Assembly (NCBI GenBank): GCA_021613335.1
Contig: JAJTWR010000074.1
Span: forward strand, 62,001-126,000
From: Whitmania pigra
Lineage: Eukaryota > Annelida > Clitellata > Hirudinida > Haemopidae
DNA length: 64,000 nt
Reading direction: 5' to 3'
The translations under genes were made by a program, and so were the position numbers. Under the pieces are notes generated by a model. That model was given only the letters and a program-made list of their open reading frames with translations. It was not told the origin of the DNA and ran no database searches. This document shows, in pieces, positions 56,815-64,000 of the stretch. How positions within the stretch are numbered: position 1 is the first letter of the stretch; each line of letters begins with the position of its first letter.

Positions 56815-58308
56815 ATGAGGGAAAAACGACGCCTGTTCTGGCGCACGGTCCCTGGGCGCGCAATTCTTGCTGCGATCTTTTGGCGGCCTTTTCCGTCTCG
56901 CCAGCTGGTTCTGCGTGAAGGCGACCGGCTGCGGTCGTTCACCTTGTCGCCGCGCTTGCAATTGCTGGCTGTCGCCGCTGGGCTTGGGGTGGCGATCTGG
57001 GCGGTAACGGCAACCTTTGCCCTGATCAATGACAATCTGCGTTTGCGTGCGGCTCTCCTTGAAGCCGAGCGCCACCGGCTCGCCTACCATGAACTGATGG
57101 ATGAGGTCTCGGGACAGCATCATAAAGTCCGGGCGGCGACGGGCGATCTGGAATATTACCGCGGTTATCTGGTTGCTCTGCTGGATCAGATCCATGGCTA
57201 TCAGGAAACTCTGTTCAAGGCGATCAACCGCAATTTTCCTGGAAAAGAAGAAGATGAGCGCTCCAGACTTTCTGGAGCCGATCTCGCCTTGCGCGGGCAG
57301 CTGGACGAGATGGCGCGCAATCTGGCCGGGCTGAACGAGCGAAGCGACATGCTGCAGCTCGATCTAGCGGCGATGCGCTCGCAGCTTGCCGATAGCGACG
57401 ATCAACGCTTGCGTTTCGCCACCGCGCGCGCCGCTCAGGAACGCCGGATCGATCGGCTGGAAAAGGACCTGACCGCAGCTCGCGCGCGTAGCGCCGAACT
57501 CGACCGGACCATCGCCGCCCGGCAATTGGCGATCGACCAGCTGCATGCCGCCCGCCATCAGGCATTGAAAGAACGCGATGCCGCCAATGAGCGCATGGCC
57601 TTGGCGGTGCGCCGCCTGGAGACGCGTGAGAGCGAGCATCGAGACGCGCTCGCCCAGCTCAATCAACGGACCCAAACCTCGATCCTGCTGGTCGAGAATA
57701 TCATTGCTTCGACCGGTCTCAATCTCGCTAAAATGCCGGTTTCGCCTTTATCGGTCGGTCCACGCCAGCCGCGCGGCGGCCCCTTCGTGCCTTGGCGAGG
57801 CGAAATCGAACGCCCGGCATCGCCCGATCGCGATACGTTGACGCCGCTCAATCGCAATTTGCTCCGGTTGGAGCAGTTGCGCTTGCTGCTGAAAGCATTG
57901 CCCGTATCGACGCCGTTGGTCGATCTCCAGATGATGAGCCCGTTTGGCTATCGCCGCGATCCGTTCAACGGCCGTCCTGCCATGCATGAAGGAATCGATT
58001 TGAGCGCGCCGACCGGAACGTCAGTTTTCGCCGCGGCCAGCGGCCGGGTAGCCTTTGCCGGGTGGAAAAACGCCTATGGTCAGTTGGTTGAGATCGAGCA
58101 TGGGTTCGGTTTGCGCACCCGCTATGCACATTTGTCTCGAATTGATGTCAAAGAAAGCGATATGGTAACCCAAGGGCAGGTTGTCGGTGGCGTTGGCACC
58201 ACGGGCCGATCGACAGGGTCGCATTTGCATTATGAGATTTTGCTTGAAGGCAAACCGTACAATCCCGCCACATTTCTCAAGGTAAAGGGCTATGTTCTCA
58301 AGGAATAA
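56815..58308 (+). CDS. M23 family metallopeptidase with N-terminal membrane anchor and coiled coil
   Basis: Peptidoglycan endopeptidase, 497 residues. One membrane segment near residues 45-67 (LLAVAAGLGVAIWAVTATFA). Residues 75-300 are long charged helices, a coiled coil. The LytM domain spans about 375-490: HEGIDLSAP contains the first zinc His and Asp, and SHLHYEI near 468 the catalytic and last zinc His. Both motifs are intact, so it should be active. Overlaps the bactofilin gene by 17 nt; the pair matches the BacA-LmdC arrangement known from stalked and budding alphaproteobacteria. Confidence 0.92.
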   Translation: MREKRRLFWRTVPGRAILAAIFWRPFPSRQLVLREGDRLRSFTLSPRLQLLAVAAGLGVAIWAVTATFALINDNLRLRAALLEAERHRLAYHELMDEVSGQHHKVRAATGDLEYYRGYLVALLDQIHGYQETLFKAINRNFPGKEEDERSRLSGADLALRGQLDEMARNLAGLNERSDMLQLDLAAMRSQLADSDDQRLRFATARAAQERRIDRLEKDLTAARARSAELDRTIAARQLAIDQLHAARHQALKERDAANERMALAVRRLETRESEHRDALAQLNQRTQTSILLVENIIASTGLNLAKMPVSPLSVGPRQPRGGPFVPWRGEIERPASPDRDTLTPLNRNLLRLEQLRLLLKALPVSTPLVDLQMMSPFGYRRDPFNGRPAMHEGIDLSAPTGTSVFAAASGRVAFAGWKNAYGQLVEIEHGFGLRTRYAHLSRIDVKESDMVTQGQVVGGVGTTGRSTGSHLHYEILLEGKPYNPATFLKVKGYVLKE

Positions 58309-58762
58309 ACGGGCGCTCCAACCTCCTGAGGCTCTGCCAAGCCGCACGATCGGAGCGGTCCCATCGATCGTCAGCGCCGATATGACCGTGGTTGGCGATC
58401 TTGCCAGCGTGGGCGAGGTCCATATCGATGGCACGGTGCAAGGGGATGTAACGGTAAAATCGTTGGTATTGGGGGAGGGGGCTAAAGTTCAGGGCACGAT
58501 CACCGCCGAGCGGGTGCGGGTGTGCGGTTTTGTCACCGGCAGTATCAAGGCGCAGGAAGTCGTCTTGGTGCGGACCGCCAGGGTACAGGGAAATATTTTG
58601 CATCGCCAGATGACCATCGAGGCGGGAGCGTGGTTGGAGGGGATGTGCAGCCGGTTCGAAAATGTCGAGAATAGCGAAGCGGTGGAGGGTGAGATCATGG
58701 AGACTGATTATGAGAATATCCCTTCCGATTCCGCGCAGCTTTTTCAGATCAAGGACGATTGA
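58292..58762 (+). CDS. bactofilin (polymer-forming cytoskeletal protein)
   Basis: Bactofilin of 156 residues. The beta-helix core is GDLASVGEVHIDGTVQGDV, then KVQGTITAERVRVCGFVTGS and ARVQGNILHRQM, a six-residue periodic hydrophobic pattern. Short N- and C-terminal tails flank it. Bactofilins assemble into filaments without nucleotide and localise the partner M23 peptidase at curved membrane sites. Its start lies within the end of the M23 gene, so they are co-translated. Confidence 0.93.
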   Translation: MFSRNKRALQPPEALPSRTIGAVPSIVSADMTVVGDLASVGEVHIDGTVQGDVTVKSLVLGEGAKVQGTITAERVRVCGFVTGSIKAQEVVLVRTARVQGNILHRQMTIEAGAWLEGMCSRFENVENSEAVEGEIMETDYENIPSDSAQLFQIKDD

Positions 58763-58790
58763 TCCCGGGCTTTGCGCTTGCGAGATCCGC

Positions 58791-59798
58791 TCATAGAGGC
58801 GGCAGTTCCAGGCAGGTTCGAAACAAGGCAGCGTCGATATTGCCGCCCGAGGCGACGGCAATGACCGTGCGGTTGGCCACCGGCGTCAGACCGCTGAGGG
58901 CGGCCGCCAGAGCAACCGCCCCTCCTGGTTCGACCACCAGCTTGAAATCGCGCCAGGCGGTGTGGATTGCCCGTTTGACAGTGTCGTCATCGACCGCAAC
59001 CCCCTGGACGCCGTAGGTCGCCAGAAGCGGCAAGGTCAGTTCGCCCGGCATGCTTGCCATCAAGGCATCGCAGATTGAACCGGAGTTGCGCTCATTGCTT
59101 TGCCGACGGCCCGAGCGCAGCGAGCGGGCGGTATCGTCGAAGCCAACCGGTTCGGCTGCCCAGATTTGGCTGTTTGGAAAGGGGCCGGCAAGCGCCAGGG
59201 CGATGCCGGCAGCCAAGCCGCCGCCGCTGCAATTGACCAGCACATCGTTCGGGGTAAGGTTGCGTTCGCGACAATCGAGCGCGATTTCCAAACCAACCGT
59301 TCCTTGACCGGCGATGATACCGCCATCATCGTAGGGCTTGACCAAGGTGGCGCCGCGATCGCGCGCCAGATCGGCGCCGATGGTTTCGCGATCGTCGCTA
59401 ATCCGGTTGAACAGCACGATGTCGGCGCCATAATCGCGGGTATTGGCGATCTTCGTTGCCGGCGCGTCGTCTGGCATGAGAATCGTTGCCGGCATCCCCA
59501 GCAACCGCGCTGCCGCCGCCACGCCCTGGGCATGGTTGCCCGAGGAAAAGGCCACGACGCCGGCTTGCCGTTTTGCCAGCGGAATCAGCAATAACCGGTT
59601 GAGCGCGCCGCGGAATTTGAACGAGCCTGTTTGCTGGAGCGATTCGGCCTTGAGCAGAAGCCGCCCGCCCAGGCGATCGTTGAGCCGCATCGATTCCAGC
59701 AAGGGGGTGGCGCGCGCGAAAGGGGCAAGGCGTATGGCGGCGGCTTCGAGATCGGCCAGCGTCGGCGGGCAGAGTGCACAGTTGGCATCGGTTAGCAT
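58791..59798 (-). CDS. threonine/serine dehydratase family PLP enzyme
   Basis: Fold type II PLP enzyme deaminating Thr or Ser, about 335 residues. The PLP Lys is in TGSFKFRGALNRL near residue 57; SSGNHAQGVA binds the phosphate side and NCSGGGLAAGIALAL is the Gly-rich phosphate loop. GGNIDAALF is the C-terminal cofactor contact. No ACT regulatory domain, so it is the catabolic short form. An ATG at 59798 is used; a TTG at 59816 overlaps the transglycosylase stop. Confidence 0.88.
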   Translation of the reverse strand: MLTDANCALCPPTLADLEAAAIRLAPFARATPLLESMRLNDRLGGRLLLKAESLQQTGSFKFRGALNRLLLIPLAKRQAGVVAFSSGNHAQGVAAAARLLGMPATILMPDDAPATKIANTRDYGADIVLFNRISDDRETIGADLARDRGATLVKPYDDGGIIAGQGTVGLEIALDCRERNLTPNDVLVNCSGGGLAAGIALALAGPFPNSQIWAAEPVGFDDTARSLRSGRRQSNERNSGSICDALMASMPGELTLPLLATYGVQGVAVDDDTVKRAIHTAWRDFKLVVEPGGAVALAAALSGLTPVANRTVIAVASGGNIDAALFRTCLELPPL

Positions 59799-59812
59799 AT
59801 TGCAAGCTTCGC

Positions 59813-61846
59813 TCAATTATTGACGTTGACGGTTGCATTGGCCTCGCAGCGCAGAACGCACCAGTTTGCCGCCAGAGTCCCTGAACGGTTTGGCGCCGGG
59901 CGGTTGAGGGTTTGGCGATAGACCAGCATGCCTTCCAGCACCCGCTGAACGTAATTGCGGGTTTCGGCAAAGGGAATGCGCTCGATCCAATCGAGCATAT
60001 CGACCTCTGCCAGACGCGGATCGCCATATTGGCGTAACCACTGCTGCACCCGGCCTGGGCCAGCATTGTAGCTGGCAAGGGCAAGGGCGTAAGAACCGCC
60101 AAACCGATCGATCATTTGACCGAGATAGGCTTGCCCAAGAGTGAGATTATAGCGCGGATCGCCGGTCAGCCTGGCTTCGGCATAGGGCTGGCCTAGTTTG
60201 GCGGCAATTTGTCTGGCGGTCGTTGGCATGAGCTGCATCAGTCCGCGAGCTCCGGTCCGGCTGACGGCAATGGCCGAAAAATTGCTTTCCTGGCGGATTA
60301 CCGCATGAACCAAGGCCGATTCCACTCCGCTTTCGCTGTTAAAAGGCAGATGCGGATAGCCGCTTTGCACCAGGATGACGTCTTTTTGCACGCGGCGGGC
60401 GACTGCGACCCCTAGGTCGGTTCGGTTGATCGAGCGCGCCAGTTCGGCAACCATGGCAGCTGTTTCGCCACTGCCCGCAAGATCGGCCAGGCGTAGAATG
60501 AAGGCGTCGGTTCGTTCGGCGGCGCCGATCTGAGCGAGTCTCCGCACCACTTTGACCGTGTCGCGTTGTTCGAACTTTTCCCGTGCGGCTTTACCTGGCG
60601 CCGGTTCGAGCGGCAGGGCGACAAGGCTGGTGCCAAGCTTGCCGGCGGCGAGTTGCCCATAGAAGGCGGTGCCAAAATTGGCGGCTTTCTTGTACCATTC
60701 CTGAGCGTCATCGAGCTTGTTGAGCATATCGGCGCTTACCCCCGCCCAATAGGCCCCACGCGCGCGCGAGATGGGCATTTGGCTGTCCTCGAACAGCGCT
60801 TGGAAATGCGGCAGGGCCGTTTTGGCATCGTGCAGCAGGCGCAAGGCAATATGGCCGGCTAAAAATTCGGCTTCCGCCAGATCGCTGCCGCCGGTCAGGC
60901 GATGGTCGCGCGCCAAGCGATAGGCGGTTGCCGGATCGCCTTCGGCGACGGCTCGGCGGATTTGGATTTCGCGTTCGTTCCACCACAGATCCGGGCGGAC
61001 AAGATCGGCTGGCGCTTTCAGCAGCAAAGCGCGCGCCTCATCATGACGATCCTGACGCCGGGCCAGGCGGATACGTTCATACAGGATGCCGGCGCTGTTG
61101 GCTTGTGCGCTCGACAAGGCGGCTACCAAAGCCATGGCGCCGGCGCCGCCCGCGCGCAAAGCCAACCGGGCTTCGGCGGTTTGGCGCGCCTCTTTGTCAA
61201 CGCGGGCGAGCTGACGTAAGGCGGCATCATCCTGGTTGCGCCAGATTTGCCGATCCAGCCGCGCCTCATGGTCGCGCGGGCGGATCAGCAAGCCAAAGCG
61301 CTGCAAAAATTCCTTTTCATCGGCGATGGCGAAATTATCCTCGATCCAGACCCGGCGGATCAAGGCATCGGCTTCGCTTGAACGGCCTTGGGCGGCCTCG
61401 ACTTCGGCTAGACGCAGCCGGCCATCGCGAGAAACAGGCGGATAGGCATGAAACCACTCCAACACCTTGTCATTGGACAGTTCGCCTGAAAGCTGCTCGT
61501 CGATTCGCCGGCGAAGGGCGATCAATCCCGGCCAATCAGGGTGCTGGCGGACAAAATTCATCAAATCGTCGGCGCTGCCGGTTCGCTGGTCCTTCTGGAT
61601 CGCGAGCCAATAGGCGACATTCTCCATCAGCTTGTCGCGACCGGCTGTGGGGATGTCGCTGCCGTCGGATTTGCCGCGCTCGATCCGGTCGAACAGCTCG
61701 GCATAGCTGCGCGGCGCTTTCGCGGGCGCTGTTGTTTTTTTGTCGGCGGCAAAAGCAAGCGACGCCGTCAGCAGCAGCAAGGCGCTGAGCATGCCCGTTC
61801 GCATTCTGGCAATTGAAGGTTTGACGGACGAAAGATCGCGTAACAT
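59813..61846 (-). CDS. soluble lytic murein transglycosylase (Slt family)
   Basis: About 677 residues. A Sec signal (MLSALLLLTASLAFAADK) follows a short N-terminal part; ATGs at 61846, 61804 and 61792 are possible starts. The long alpha-helical superhelix domain spans about 60-480. The catalytic SLT domain begins near 500: VIRQESNFSAIAVS holds the catalytic Glu, followed by GARGLMQLMPTTARQIA and LALASYNAGPGRVQQWL. It cleaves glycan strands to anhydro-muropeptides in the periplasm. Confidence 0.91.
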   Translation of the reverse strand: MLRDLSSVKPSIARMRTGMLSALLLLTASLAFAADKKTTAPAKAPRSYAELFDRIERGKSDGSDIPTAGRDKLMENVAYWLAIQKDQRTGSADDLMNFVRQHPDWPGLIALRRRIDEQLSGELSNDKVLEWFHAYPPVSRDGRLRLAEVEAAQGRSSEADALIRRVWIEDNFAIADEKEFLQRFGLLIRPRDHEARLDRQIWRNQDDAALRQLARVDKEARQTAEARLALRAGGAGAMALVAALSSAQANSAGILYERIRLARRQDRHDEARALLLKAPADLVRPDLWWNEREIQIRRAVAEGDPATAYRLARDHRLTGGSDLAEAEFLAGHIALRLLHDAKTALPHFQALFEDSQMPISRARGAYWAGVSADMLNKLDDAQEWYKKAANFGTAFYGQLAAGKLGTSLVALPLEPAPGKAAREKFEQRDTVKVVRRLAQIGAAERTDAFILRLADLAGSGETAAMVAELARSINRTDLGVAVARRVQKDVILVQSGYPHLPFNSESGVESALVHAVIRQESNFSAIAVSRTGARGLMQLMPTTARQIAAKLGQPYAEARLTGDPRYNLTLGQAYLGQMIDRFGGSYALALASYNAGPGRVQQWLRQYGDPRLAEVDMLDWIERIPFAETRNYVQRVLEGMLVYRQTLNRPAPNRSGTLAANWCVLRCEANATVNVNN

Positions 61847-62025
61847 CGGCTGGAGTGTATCGACGCCGAACCGTATCGCCAAGCATTGTCCTTGCGAAAA
61901 GTAAACAGGATTTTTGTCTTGGCATCCCGATGCGATAGCGTAATCGCTTGTGCGACGGCTTATTCCGGCTATAAGCTTGCCGCATTCGGGTTGCGTGGAT
62001 GTTCGTTGGAGGAGTCGATAAGGCA

Positions 62026-62928
62026 ATGGGCACTGTCGGTCGGGATCTGTCGCGGTTCTGGGGATCGATGACGGCGCTGATCACCCCGTTCAAAGCGGGG
62101 AAAATCGACGAAGCCGCCTTCCAGAAACTGTGCGACTGGCAGATCCTGGAAGGAACGCGGGCGCTGGTTCCGGTTGGCACCACTGGCGAATCGCCGACTT
62201 TGAGCCATGAGGAACATTGCCGCGTCATCGCCTTGTGCGTCGAAGTAGCCAGAGGGCGCGCCCTGGTCATCGCTGGGGCGGGGTCCAATTCCACCGCCGA
62301 AGCGATTGAATTCACCGGCTATGCCGCCAAGATCGGAGCCGATGCCGTGCTGTCGGTTACGCCCTATTATAACAAGCCCACCCAGGAGGGGTTGTATCGT
62401 CACTTCAAGGCGGTGCATGACAGCGCCGATATCCCGATCTTCATTTATAATATTCCGGGCCGGTCGGTTATCGATATGACGGTCGATACCATGAAACGGC
62501 TGGCCGATCTGCCGCGCATCGTCGGGGTCAAGGATGCGACGGCCGACCTGGTGCGACCGCTGCGAACCCGCATGGCAATCGGGGCTGGGTTCATTCAGCT
62601 TTCCGGCGAGGATGCCACCGCTTTACCGTTTTTGGCGCAAGGCGGGGTCGGGTGCATTTCGGTTACGGCGAACCTTGCTCCGGGCTTGCTAGCGCGGATG
62701 CACAGCGCCTGGCGGGCGGGCAATATCGCCGCCGCGCAGGCGATCAATGATCGCTTGATCGCGCTGCATGAGGCGTTGTTTTGCGAGACCAGCCCGGCGC
62801 CGGTAAAATATGCCGCATCCTTGCTTGGCCTGGCGGACGACGAGGTGCGCTTGCCATTGGTTCCGGCAAGCGAGGGAGCCAGGGCGCGGGTACAAGCGGC
62901 GATGAAAAAGTCTGGCTTGCTAGGATAA
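62026..62928 (+). CDS. dapA: 4-hydroxy-tetrahydrodipicolinate synthase
   Basis: Condenses pyruvate with aspartate semialdehyde in lysine and diaminopimelate synthesis; 300 residues. [19 protein letters not shown] at the start, [17 protein letters not shown] with the Thr pair, [10 protein letters not shown] with the catalytic Tyr, and the Schiff-base Lys in [10 protein letters not shown] near 168. ATG 62026 is preferred to 61999 because the fold begins nearby. Divergent from the transglycosylase, 6 bp before smpB. Confidence 0.94.
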   Translation: MGTVGRDLSRFWGSMTALITPFKAGKIDEAAFQKLCDWQILEGTRALVPVGTTGESPTLSHEEHCRVIALCVEVARGRALVIAGAGSNSTAEAIEFTGYAAKIGADAVLSVTPYYNKPTQEGLYRHFKAVHDSADIPIFIYNIPGRSVIDMTVDTMKRLADLPRIVGVKDATADLVRPLRTRMAIGAGFIQLSGEDATALPFLAQGGVGCISVTANLAPGLLARMHSAWRAGNIAAAQAINDRLIALHEALFCETSPAPVKYAASLLGLADDEVRLPLVPASEGARARVQAAMKKSGLLG

Positions 62929-62934
62929 GAGAAG

Positions 62935-63396
62935 ATGGCGCGCGCTACTGACAAGTATATCGCATTGAACCGGCGTGCGCGTTACGATTATTTTATCGAG
63001 AATACTCTGGAGGCCGGCCTGGTCCTCCAGGGGCCCGAGGTGAAGTCTTTACGCCAGGGCGGCGTGAGCATCGCTGAGAGTCATGCCGGTGAAATGCAAG
63101 GCGAGTTGTGGCTGTTCAACGCCCATATCCAGGCTTACAAGGCCAGCCGGGAAAAGCAGGAAGAAAGGCGGCCGCGCAAGCTGTTGTTGTCTTGCCGCGA
63201 GCGCAGTCGGCTGTTCGGCTCGATCAAGCGCGATGGCGTCACGTTGGTTCCGTTATCGCTTTATTTCAACGATCGCGGCTTTGCCAAGGTTGAGCTGGGC
63301 ATCGCCAAAGGCAAGCGCAAGGTCGATAAGCGTGAGGCGACCAAGCAGCGCGATTGGCAGCGCCAGAAGGCGCGCGTCATGCGGCGCGAGGATTAG
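62935..63396 (+). CDS. smpB: SsrA-binding protein
   Basis: tmRNA partner in trans-translation, 153 residues. NRRARYDYFIENTLEAGLVL, GPEVKSLRQGGVSIAESHAG and LYFNDRGFAKVELGIAKGKR are the SmpB blocks. The C-terminal tail KVDKREATKQRDWQRQKARV is the basic helix that enters the decoding centre. GATAAGAGAAG precedes the ATG. The dapA-smpB order is common in this class. Confidence 0.95.
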   Translation: MARATDKYIALNRRARYDYFIENTLEAGLVLQGPEVKSLRQGGVSIAESHAGEMQGELWLFNAHIQAYKASREKQEERRPRKLLLSCRERSRLFGSIKRDGVTLVPLSLYFNDRGFAKVELGIAKGKRKVDKREATKQRDWQRQKARVMRRED

Positions 63397-63666
63397 GGAG
63401 GCGCCGGTCAAGGCGGCGTCATTCCGCCGGGATTCCGATTGACGATCCCAACATTGTATTGCTCGCGGCTTGAGATTGACGTTTGAATCCCAGAGTTGGC
63501 TCGGTTGGTTTGAACAGTTTCGGGGCGGTTCTGATTGTTTATCGCGGGCTTCGTTTGGAGCGCCGTGCGATGCAAGTTTTGATCCGTAGATGTGCAGTGA
63601 TTCTCCCAACTCTGAAACTGCCAGCCATTATTGCTCAAGGCCGGACAGTTTCGTCCCTATTGTAAG
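63397..63666. other. intergenic region between smpB and recQ
   Basis: About 270 bp of mixed composition with no recognisable gene or RNA. A weak GGCGG/CCGCC stem near 63410-63430 may end smpB transcription. Confidence 0.4.
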
Positions 63667-64000
63667 TCACGCAGGACGCGAGCGCGGCAATTTTTTCACG
63701 CGATCGCGTCGCAGCAACAGGGGCTGCTCGCCGCGTAACAGCGGTCGGGACGCCTGGGTCAGGTGTAAGCCGCCATATCCCTCGACATCGACCCCCACCA
63801 GGCCAAGAGCCAGCAGCTGGCGTAAAATCGAGCGCCATGCGGTTTTGTCCAATGCCGATCCCACCCCGAAGGTCGGGATGCGGTTGTGAGCGTAGCGGGT
63901 GATTTTGTCCGTCACCGTACCGCGCAGCACATCGACGATGTGATCGACGCCGAAACGTTGACCCGTGCGATAAATCGCCGATAGCGCCATTCGGGCGGCT
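63667..64000 (-). CDS. recQ: RecQ-type DNA helicase, C-terminal part, truncated by the window
   Basis: The visible 111 codons encode the RQC domain: LSAIYRTGQRFGVDHIVDVL, RYAHNRIPTFGVG, TAWRSILRQLLALGLVGVDV and YGGLHLTQASRPLLRGEQ. The frame runs off the window at 64000, so the helicase core is outside. The protein ends soon after the RQC domain in a basic tail; an HRDC domain, usual in this family, is not seen before the stop at 63667. Confidence 0.83.
   Translation of the reverse strand, partial: AARMALSAIYRTGQRFGVDHIVDVLRGTVTDKITRYAHNRIPTFGVGSALDKTAWRSILRQLLALGLVGVDVEGYGGLHLTQASRPLLRGEQPLLLRRDRVKKLPRSRPA

Noticed and set aside
63397..63666. Possible tmRNA gene after smpB
   Set aside because: No tRNA-like end or tag-coding frame could be recognised.

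Overview
The window is a GC-rich stretch of alphaproteobacterial chromosome. The S4 protein, FtsK, DUF1285, class II DAHP synthase, bactofilin/M23 pair and MoxR-DUF58-DUF4159 gene order fit a Rhodospirillales-like organism. The lineage is inferred from protein families seen by eye, not from a tree. No plasmid origin, CRISPR array or complete prophage was seen.

Layout. 0-9 kb: uptake and catabolism genes (CaiB-type CoA transferase, polar amino-acid ABC binding protein, DadA-like oxidase, frameshifted permease), a UDP-glucuronate decarboxylase, a P1/S58 peptidase and a family 5 solute-binding protein. 9-16 kb: IS debris, a NUDIX hydrolase, a zinc uptake operon behind a Zur-like palindrome, a CHAP lipoprotein, a CCA-adding-type nucleotidyltransferase, a second NUDIX protein and a DUF1285 protein with a 12-bp minisatellite. 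16-27 kb: an intact four-gene MoxR/DUF58/DUF4159/membrane-protein operon, a convergent ftsK whose N-terminal membrane domain is largely missing, and an MFS transporter. 27-28.4 kb: an AT-rich methyltransferase with a G-tract at its start, then fragments of IS630- and IS5-type transposases. 28.5-38.5 kb: a catabolic operon (enoyl-CoA hydratase, acyl-CoA dehydrogenase, SDR, acyl-CoA ligase) joined to a complete branched-chain-type ABC importer and followed by a TetR regulator. 39-46.5 kb: housekeeping genes (class II DAHP synthase, pncB, cysS, citramalate synthase, trmJ, rpsD). 46.6-55.4 kb: an accessory region with a PaaX-like regulator, a decayed molybdo/iron-sulfur reductase, a GST, an M17 aminopeptidase, two tRNAs and a nest of IS elements; one IS256-type element is intact and sits inside an IS1380-type transposase. 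55.4-64 kb: DedA, M23 peptidase plus bactofilin, threonine/serine dehydratase, lytic transglycosylase, dapA, smpB and the end of recQ.

A strong overall feature is the number of single-base frameshifts, about 14 by eye, many in short homopolymers. They hit genes that should be essential (rpsD codon 9, aroG, cimA, trmJ), while many equally long genes nearby are intact. Consensus indel error in the assembly is the simplest explanation. The broken IS elements and the decayed reductase are genuine decay on top of it. Frameshifted genes are listed over their full reconstructed span, with type pseudogene, and the break is described.
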